Position numbers and translations under genes: made by a program
Origin: Rhodobiaceae bacterium
Lineage (GTDB): Bacteria; Pseudomonadota; Alphaproteobacteria; Parvibaculales; Parvibaculaceae
Assembly: GCA_027352645.1 (NCBI GenBank)
Contig: DAIEIL010000037.1
Location: forward strand, 1 to 11,957
Direction of reading: 5' to 3'
Length of the DNA: 11,957 bases
Notes under the pieces: model-generated
Told to the model about the DNA's origin: nothing
The model's database searches: none
The model's input: only the letters and a program-made list of their open reading frames with translations
Shown: positions 7,380 through 11,957 of the stretch, in pieces
Layout of the letters: every line of letters starts with the position of its first letter
Position numbering within the stretch: the stretch's first letter is position 1

Positions 7380-8603
7380 ATGACGGCAGAAAGCGGCAAC
7401 AAGGCGCAAATTCTTTCCGGGGTCCGGGTCCTCGACTTCGGTCGCTATATTGCCGGCCCCTATTGCGCCGCGCTGCTCGGCGATCTCGGCGCGGAGGTCA
7501 TTCGCGTCGAGAAGCGCGAGGGGAGCGAAGACCGTTTCATCCAGCCGATTGTGCCCGGCGCCGCTTCGGGCGAAGGCGGCGAAGGCGCGATGTTCCTTCA
7601 AGTGAACCGCAACAAGCGCGGCCTCACCCTCGACCCCATGACGGAGACCGGGCGCGCCATTGTCCGTCGGCTGGTCGAAACCGCGGATGTCGTCGTCGCC
7701 AACCTGCCGCCCTCGACGCTGAAGTCCATGGGCCTTGATTATGAAAGCCTCGTCGAGGCGAAGCCCGATATCATCCTGACCATGGTTTCCGCATTCGGCC
7801 ATGGCGGACCCTATAGCGAGCGCACCGGTTTCGACGGGATCGCACAGGCGATGGTCGGCGCCGCCTATCTCACCGGCTATCCGGAAGAGCCCGTGAAAAG
7901 CTATGCACCCTGGGTCGATTTCGGCACCGCCTCCCTCTCCGCCTTTGGCACTCTCGCCGCGCTGATGGAGCGCGCGCGCTCAGGCAAGGGGCAGGTGGTT
8001 GAAGGCGCGCTGCTTTCGACGGCGCTCGCCTTTTTCAACTTCCATCTGATCGAGCAGGATCTGAGGAAGATCAACCGCGTCGCCATCGGCAACAAGAGCC
8101 CCTATGCCGGACCCGCCGATATCGTGCGGACGAAGGACGGCTGGATTCTCGTTCAAGTCATGGGTGCGCCACTTTTCAAGCGCTGGGCAAGACTTATGGG
8201 TGAGGACCACTGGCTCACCGATCCGCGCTTCAAGGACGATAGTGCGCGCGGCGACAATGGCGCCGTTCTTTCCGAGCGCACCTCGCAATGGGCCGCCGGA
8301 TATACGACCGAGGAAGCGCTCGCGATACTCGAAGAGGCGCGCATTCCGGCAGGCCCGGTCTTCTCGCCACAACAGGCTCTGGACGACCCGCATATCAACG
8401 CGATGCATTACCTTCAGCCTCTCCCCTTCCCCGGCCTGCCGAAGCCCGCGCCTGTCATGGAAACGCCCGTGCGCCTCTCGCGTACTCCGGGCACACTACG
8501 CGACCGCGCGCCCCTGCTCGGCGAGCACACCGATGCCATCCTCACCGAGCTGGGCTATTCGAAGGACGAGATCGCGGGTTTCCGCGCCGAAGGAACCATC
8601 TGA
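7380..8603 (+). CDS. CaiB/BaiF-family (class III) CoA-transferase
   Basis: Class III CoA-transferases move coenzyme A between carboxylic acids through an aspartyl-CoA thioester. This 407-residue protein has the usual length and motifs. The N-terminal LSGVRVLDFGRYIAGPYC leads into LGDLGAEVIRVEK, followed by NRNKRGLTLD (about 76-85), GLDYESL and SAFGHGGPYSERTGFD (about 137-152). WVDFGTASLSAFG carries the expected catalytic aspartate at D180, and the C-terminal half has IPAGPVFSPQQALDDPH. I choose ATG 7380, with AGGGAG ten bases upstream, over an in-frame TTG at 7371 that would leave almost no spacing. The substrate cannot be read from the sequence: carnitine, formate, succinate/malate and bile-acid enzymes all share this fold. 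It overlaps the next gene by one base (TGATG), so the two are co-translated and probably share a pathway. Confidence 0.94.
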   Translation: MTAESGNKAQILSGVRVLDFGRYIAGPYCAALLGDLGAEVIRVEKREGSEDRFIQPIVPGAASGEGGEGAMFLQVNRNKRGLTLDPMTETGRAIVRRLVETADVVVANLPPSTLKSMGLDYESLVEAKPDIILTMVSAFGHGGPYSERTGFDGIAQAMVGAAYLTGYPEEPVKSYAPWVDFGTASLSAFGTLAALMERARSGKGQVVEGALLSTALAFFNFHLIEQDLRKINRVAIGNKSPYAGPADIVRTKDGWILVQVMGAPLFKRWARLMGEDHWLTDPRFKDDSARGDNGAVLSERTSQWAAGYTTEEALAILEEARIPAGPVFSPQQALDDPHINAMHYLQPLPFPGLPKPAPVMETPVRLSRTPGTLRDRAPLLGEHTDAILTELGYSKDEIAGFRAEGTI

Positions 8604-9634
8604 TGCCGGACGCATTTGGCCGCTTTCCGCGCATCACGCTCGCGCATCTGCCGACGCCGCTTTCCGAAATGAAGCGTCTGCGCGCGGTGTTGGCCGCGGA
8701 AGGCATTGCCGTCCCCCGCCTCTTCATCAAGCGCGACGACTGCACAGGCCTCGCTGGCGGGGGCAACAAGACCCGCAAGCTCGAATTCCTGATCGGCGAA
8801 GCCCTGGCGCAAGGCGCGGACACCATCGTCACCACCGGCGCGTTACAATCGAACCATGGGCGGCAGACGACCGCCGCCGCCGTCGCGACAGGACTCCAAC
8901 CCGTTCTCGTCCTTCTCGACATGGTGCCGTATAACGGCCACGCTTATCGACATTCGGGCAATCTGCTGCTCGACGATGTGCTTGGTGCCGAGATCAGAGT
9001 GGTTCCGCAAGGTTCGAACCCCGCCCGCTTCATCAAGGACGTCATCGACGAAATTGCCGAGGCAGGCGGCAAACCCTTCTTCGTGCCGACCGGCGGATCG
9101 AACGTGACGGGATCGCTTGGCTATGCCGCTGCCTATATCGAGATCTCCGACGCGCTTGAGGCACAGGGCATCACCAATGCCCGCATCGTTCACGGCTCAT
9201 CGAGCGGCGGCACGCAAGGGGGATTGATCGCCGGATCGGCCTTGCGTGGAAGTGGCCCCGCAGTTCACGGCATCAACGTCTATCGCGCCGATCATGCCGC
9301 GATGAAGGCCGACATCCTGAAGCTCGGCCGCGCCACCGCCGAAATACTCGGCGCGTCTAAACCTGGTGATGATGCGGTCACCCTTGAGGAAGGCTTTCTC
9401 GGCGCAGGCTACGGCCTGCCGACCGATGCGATGGTCGAAGCGGTCGAACTCGTCGCGCGCAGCGAAGGCATCCTGCTCGATCCGGTCTATACGGGAAAAG
9501 CGATGGCGGGATTTCTGGCGCTCATTCGTGCGGGATCGTTTTCGCCCGACGAAACGCTCGTCTTCCTCCACACCGGCGGCATGCCGGGCCTTTTTGCATA
9601 TGAAGAAGAATTCACCAGCAGCGTGATCGCCTAG
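8603..9634 (+). CDS. PLP-dependent D-cysteine desulfhydrase / L-cysteate sulfo-lyase family enzyme
   Basis: This 343-residue protein belongs to the PLP fold-type II group that includes D-cysteine desulfhydrase, L-cysteate sulfo-lyase and ACC deaminase, which release ammonia from small amino acids. The PLP lysine is K56 in GGGNKTRKLEF, the substrate-binding S83-N84-H85 lies in LQSNHGRQT, and the phosphate-gripping loop is SSSGGTQGG (199-207). True ACC deaminases carry Glu in the motif aligned to DPVYTGKAM and Leu in HLGG. Here these are T297 and T324, so ACC deaminase is unlikely and the desulfhydrase/sulfo-lyase side is favoured. The ATG at 8603 overlaps the upstream stop and has AAGGA eight bases before it; a longer frame from 8288 is only a shadow of the transferase. 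The true substrate is not decided. Confidence 0.9.
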   Translation: MPDAFGRFPRITLAHLPTPLSEMKRLRAVLAAEGIAVPRLFIKRDDCTGLAGGGNKTRKLEFLIGEALAQGADTIVTTGALQSNHGRQTTAAAVATGLQPVLVLLDMVPYNGHAYRHSGNLLLDDVLGAEIRVVPQGSNPARFIKDVIDEIAEAGGKPFFVPTGGSNVTGSLGYAAAYIEISDALEAQGITNARIVHGSSSGGTQGGLIAGSALRGSGPAVHGINVYRADHAAMKADILKLGRATAEILGASKPGDDAVTLEEGFLGAGYGLPTDAMVEAVELVARSEGILLDPVYTGKAMAGFLALIRAGSFSPDETLVFLHTGGMPGLFAYEEEFTSSVIA

Positions 9635-11058
9635 GACGCCTGCGCGACGGCGACCTGTCCGCGCCGGCGCAGCGTCGCGGCAATGCCTGCGTCGCCCAGC
9701 GTCTCGCGACAAGCAATGACGATCTCGAGATAGGCTTGCGCGTTGGCAAGCTGCGAGCCCTTGGCGCGGCGCAGATCCTCGATCAGCCCGTCCTCATAGG
9801 ACGACAGATAGGTTTCGATCTGCTGGCCAACCGTCCTACAATGCGCCTGCGCGCCGATCGATTCCGCCGCGGTGCAAACCCCACGCAGAAACCGCAGGCA
9901 GGCCAGCACCTTGTCGGCACGGTCGAAATTGGGAGCGGCGGACATATCGGGACGGCGCGGGCCATTCTTGCCGTAGCTGCCGACCTGATGCAGCGGCAAG
10001 GCGCGCGCGAGTTCCAGTTCGAACTTGCCCGTCGCCTCCGTTAGAGCCGTCGAAAGCCGGACACGGGCAGCGAGAATTCGGTTCCCCCAATCGCTGCATC
10101 GGCGGATGTCGATTTCCCGGATGAAGCTTTGAGAAAGCTCGGCAAATCGGGTGACCCTTGAAAGAAGATCGTCGAGATCGACTGGAGCCGCCCTCTTCGG
10201 CTGCGCCCTTTCGGCAATCTCTTCAAGTTCGCCGAGGAATATCTCGCCAAGCGCGGCGAGCCCCGAGCGATTGACCGCATCCTCATTGCCGAACCCCGCG
10301 AGCTTGCGCGCCAGTCGCATGATCTGCCAAGGCTCATGCATCCGCGCGACCGCAACGAGCGGTACATAAATCGCGCTGTCCAGCGCGGTTGCTCGCGCTT
10401 CCTCGTAAATCTCTGCGACGGCGGCAACCATGCCCTCGTCGAAATCAACGATATGTTTGGGCAGAGCGTCGCGCACCGCTAGCAGATAGGGCGCGACAGC
10501 AAGAGCGCGCGCCATCTCCGCCGCGTCCTCGACCACAGCATCGCCGCCGAGCAGACGCTCCAGCTTTCGGCGCAGCGCCCCATCCCTGCGCGCCTCTTCC
10601 AGGGCCGAGAGGATCGCGCTCGAACAACTCGCATGCAGGAGGGGCAGGCTGCCACTCTGTGCGATGCCGCTCGTTCGGGCCGACTTTTCCTCGAGGCGCC
10701 GCGAAATGTCCGGCAGAGCATCCGGCAAAAGCTCGGTCTCAAGCCAACCCCAGACCGGCAGAACGGAACTGCGGCGGATATGGCGCATATGGGTCGACGG
10801 GCGTCCTTCATCGACCAGCAGATCCTCGAAGGGAAGGCAGAACTGGCGTACGACACCAGGCACGCCCGGCCGCGTACCCTCCCATTTCCCGAGAAGCGGG
10901 CGGATGGATGACAGGATCAGGTCATAGGGCAGACCGGGCGTTCCGCGCCTCTTTTCCCGCTCCAGCCCTGCAGCAAGCTTCGCCGCAGTCCCCGGCGTCA
11001 GCCGCGACAGGAACTCGTTCAAGCGTTCGATCAAAGGCGTTGCGGGTTTCGTTTCCAT
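9631..11058 (-). CDS. Conserved-looking hypothetical protein, 475 residues, all-helical
   Basis: I do not recognise this protein. From ATG 11058 it is 475 residues, soluble and rich in Ala, Leu, Arg and Glu, with no signal peptide or membrane helix; it reads as mostly alpha-helical. The N-terminal 110 residues hold the most distinctive segments: LPYDLILSSIRPLLGKWEG (about 43-61), RQFCLPFEDLLVDEG (about 71-85) and RRSSVLPVWGWLETEL (about 95-110). The rest is helical without a motif I can name. The frame stays open to 11235, but the first 59 codons are Gly/Arg/Pro-rich and run through the presumed intergenic region, so I take the internal ATG; AGG lies only two bases before it, so the start is uncertain. 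Its stop overlaps that of the convergent PLP enzyme in a shared CTAG. Confidence 0.75.
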   Translation of the reverse strand: METKPATPLIERLNEFLSRLTPGTAAKLAAGLEREKRRGTPGLPYDLILSSIRPLLGKWEGTRPGVPGVVRQFCLPFEDLLVDEGRPSTHMRHIRRSSVLPVWGWLETELLPDALPDISRRLEEKSARTSGIAQSGSLPLLHASCSSAILSALEEARRDGALRRKLERLLGGDAVVEDAAEMARALAVAPYLLAVRDALPKHIVDFDEGMVAAVAEIYEEARATALDSAIYVPLVAVARMHEPWQIMRLARKLAGFGNEDAVNRSGLAALGEIFLGELEEIAERAQPKRAAPVDLDDLLSRVTRFAELSQSFIREIDIRRCSDWGNRILAARVRLSTALTEATGKFELELARALPLHQVGSYGKNGPRRPDMSAAPNFDRADKVLACLRFLRGVCTAAESIGAQAHCRTVGQQIETYLSSYEDGLIEDLRRAKGSQLANAQAYLEIVIACRETLGDAGIAATLRRRGQVAVAQAS

Positions 11059-11312
11059 GACCTGCAAATTCCAGACGGCTGGGCGGGCCCCAAATGGCGA
11101 CTCCAGGACCTGCCGGCTACCAGCCTCCCAGCCTAGAAGGCCTTGCTTAACAAACCTTCCACCATCTAGCCTACCGGCTTCGGGAAGTGCCCGAATACGG
11201 CCATTCCCGGTCGAATTTTCGGTAGGCCGCCCCAAGGGAAGGTGCTAGGCTTTTTCATCGGCGCCGCAGAATTGGCGTCGTTCCTTATTCACGACGAGGC
11301 GATCAAGGGACT
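11059..11312. other. Non-coding gap upstream of the cold-shock gene, with possible leader structure
   Basis: These 254 bases contain no convincing gene. They separate a minus-strand gene from the plus-strand cold-shock gene. Visible structure includes a perfect 6-bp hairpin (TTCGGG 11179-11184 with CCCGAA 11190-11195) nested inside a 7-bp inverted repeat (CCTACCG 11170-11176 with CGGTAGG 11220-11226). Long structured leaders are known for some cold-shock mRNAs, so part of this could be a leader. That role is inferred. Confidence 0.5.
11143..11172 (+). promoter_or_regulatory. Weak candidate promoter for the cold-shock gene
   Basis: TTGCTT (11143-11148) and TAGCCT (11167-11172) are 18 bases apart. 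They would start transcription near 11178 and give a leader of about 135 bases containing the inner hairpin. Both boxes are imperfect. Confidence 0.25.
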
Positions 11313-11519
11313 ATGGCTACTGGAGTTGTTAAGTGGTTTAACGCCACTAAGGGATATGGGTTTATTGCGCCGGAAGACGGTGGGAAAGACGTCTTCGTCC
11401 ATATCTCGGCCGTCGAGCGGGCCGGACAAACGGCCCTCAAGGAAGGCCAGAAGATTCAATACGAGCTGGTCGAAGGACGCAACGGCCGGTTCTCCGCGGA
11501 AAATCTGGTCCTCAACTGA
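11313..11519 (+). CDS. Cold-shock domain protein, CspA family
   Basis: This 68-residue single cold-shock domain is an OB-fold that binds single-stranded RNA and DNA and acts as an RNA chaperone. It has the standard length. The N-terminal MATGVVKWFN is followed by RNP1 (KGYGFI, 13-18) and RNP2 (VFVHI, 27-31), and the usual ENLVLN end closes the domain. An AAGG four bases before the ATG is the likely ribosome binding site. The first 20 codons use T-ending and A-rich codons (GTT, TTT, ACT, GGA, TAT, ATT), unlike the GC-ending use in the rest of the gene and its neighbours. A strong terminator follows 46 bases after the stop, so it is monocistronic. Which paralogue it is, and whether it is cold-induced, cannot be told from sequence. 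Confidence 0.97.
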   Translation: MATGVVKWFNATKGYGFIAPEDGGKDVFVHISAVERAGQTALKEGQKIQYELVEGRNGRFSAENLVLN

Positions 11520-11565
11520 CGAGGTCGGGTCCGCCTGCGGATCCCCGCTTCCGCCGAAAGAGATC

Positions 11566-11599
11566 AAGGCCCTCCGGACCCGGAGGGCCTTTCATTTTT
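11566..11599 (+). terminator. Rho-independent terminator of the cold-shock gene
   Basis: Perfect GC-rich arms AAGGCCCTCCGG (11566-11577) and CCGGAGGGCCTT (11580-11591) form an 11-bp stem with a 4-base loop. TTCATTTTT runs directly out of the stem to 11599. This is the clearest terminator in the window and sits between the cold-shock gene and the YihY gene. Confidence 0.92.
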
Positions 11600-11624
11600 C
11601 AGGAAGCCCATTAGCATCAGACGC

Positions 11625-11957
11625 ATGCAGATCGAGGTTCCATTCTATCGCCGCTTGCGCGGCCTCGTCTGGGATAGCCAGCTCGAAGGCGCGCCCTTCT
11701 GGCGGATCGCCGTTGTGGAGGCGGCCCGTATCGCCTGGGTGGTCGCGTGGGACCTCATTGAAGGGCGCCTCAATCTCCGCGCCATGAGCCTCGTCTATAC
11801 GACCCTGCTCTCGATCGTCCCGGCGCTCGCCATCGGCTTCGCTGTATTCCGCGCCTTCGGCTACGACACCTATATCGAGAGCATGCTGGCGGAATTCCTC
11901 GGCCCCCTCGGCGATCAGGGCCACGAAATCACCGCCCGCATGATGGAATTCGTGAAC
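11625..11957 (+). CDS. YihY/BrkB-family inner membrane protein, 3'-truncated by window edge
   Basis: The first 111 codons of a YihY/virulence factor BrkB-type membrane protein are present; the family was once misannotated as ribonuclease BN and its function is still unclear. I recognise it by LRAMSLVYTTLLSIVPALA (about 51-69), which opens the first membrane helix, and by the following FLGPLGDQGHEITARMMEFV (about 91-110). Full members are about 300-450 residues with six helices, so most of the gene lies beyond the right edge. An amphipathic stretch (about 25-45) precedes helix 1. The ATG at 11625 has no good ribosome binding site; AGGAAG lies about 18 bases upstream, so the start is tentative. 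Confidence 0.85.
   Translation, partial: MQIEVPFYRRLRGLVWDSQLEGAPFWRIAVVEAARIAWVVAWDLIEGRLNLRAMSLVYTTLLSIVPALAIGFAVFRAFGYDTYIESMLAEFLGPLGDQGHEITARMMEFVN

Noticed and set aside
6188..7738. Long plus-strand open frame (516 codons) antisense to the kinase
   Set aside because: It mirrors the kinase gene on the opposite strand, continues into the CoA-transferase in another frame, is Arg/His/Asp-rich and has no recognisable domain. GC-rich DNA commonly gives such shadow frames.
8104..8934. Plus-strand open frame of 276 codons across the transferase/lyase junction
   Set aside because: Shadow frame rich in Arg, Pro and Ser; both genes it overlaps have firm motif support in another frame.
11077..11133. 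GGCTGGG and CCCAGCC pair upstream of the cold-shock gene
   Set aside because: Seven-base arms 43 bases apart in GC-rich DNA are expected by chance and lie upstream of the candidate transcription start.
11059..11235. N-terminal extension of the 475-residue protein
   Set aside because: Gly/Arg/Pro-rich codons through the presumed intergenic region, with no clear start signal. The internal ATG at 11058 is more likely, although not proven.
11592..11924. Minus-strand open frame of 110 codons
   Set aside because: It is antisense to the start of the YihY-family gene and ends in the terminator region. The plus-strand frame has the recognisable family sequence.

Overview
The window is GC-rich, densely coded chromosomal DNA that most resembles an alphaproteobacterium. 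The main reason is the cytochrome c maturation cluster read leftwards on the minus strand as ccmI, ccmE, ccmF, which is the alphaproteobacterial cycH-cycJ-cycK order. The PAS/HisKA sensor kinase and the CaiB-type CoA-transferase fit that assignment. Genus cannot be fixed from the sequence alone. I see no tRNA, rRNA, CRISPR array, insertion sequence or phage module.

Layout. Positions 1-3799 (minus) hold ccmI, an intruding GH46-type chitosanase-like gene, ccmE and the first two thirds of ccmF, which runs off the left edge. CcmI, CcmE and CcmF work together at the cytoplasmic membrane: CcmE carries heme in the periplasm, CcmF attaches it to apocytochrome c, and CcmI delivers the apocytochrome. 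The chitosanase-like gene has no evident part in this process, and its ribosome binding site lies inside a 15-bp hairpin. Positions 3898-5214 (minus) encode a short YegD-type Hsp70 ATPase without a substrate-binding domain. Positions 5336-7204 (minus) encode a six-helix membrane PAS histidine kinase, interrupted by one in-frame amber codon and otherwise intact.

From 7380 to 9634 (plus) a CaiB/BaiF CoA-transferase is translationally coupled to a PLP-dependent D-cysteine desulfhydrase/L-cysteate lyase-type enzyme. That operon collides tail to tail, sharing a CTAG, with a 475-residue minus-strand protein I do not recognise (9631-11058). A 254-bp gap with possible leader structure precedes a cold-shock protein gene (11313-11519), which ends in a clear intrinsic terminator. 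The right edge holds the start of a YihY/BrkB membrane protein gene.

The points most worth following up are the amber-interrupted kinase, the chitosanase-like gene with its masked ribosome binding site inside the ccm cluster, and the coupled CoA-transferase/PLP-lyase pair. I did not find a clearly new multi-gene defence or mobile system.
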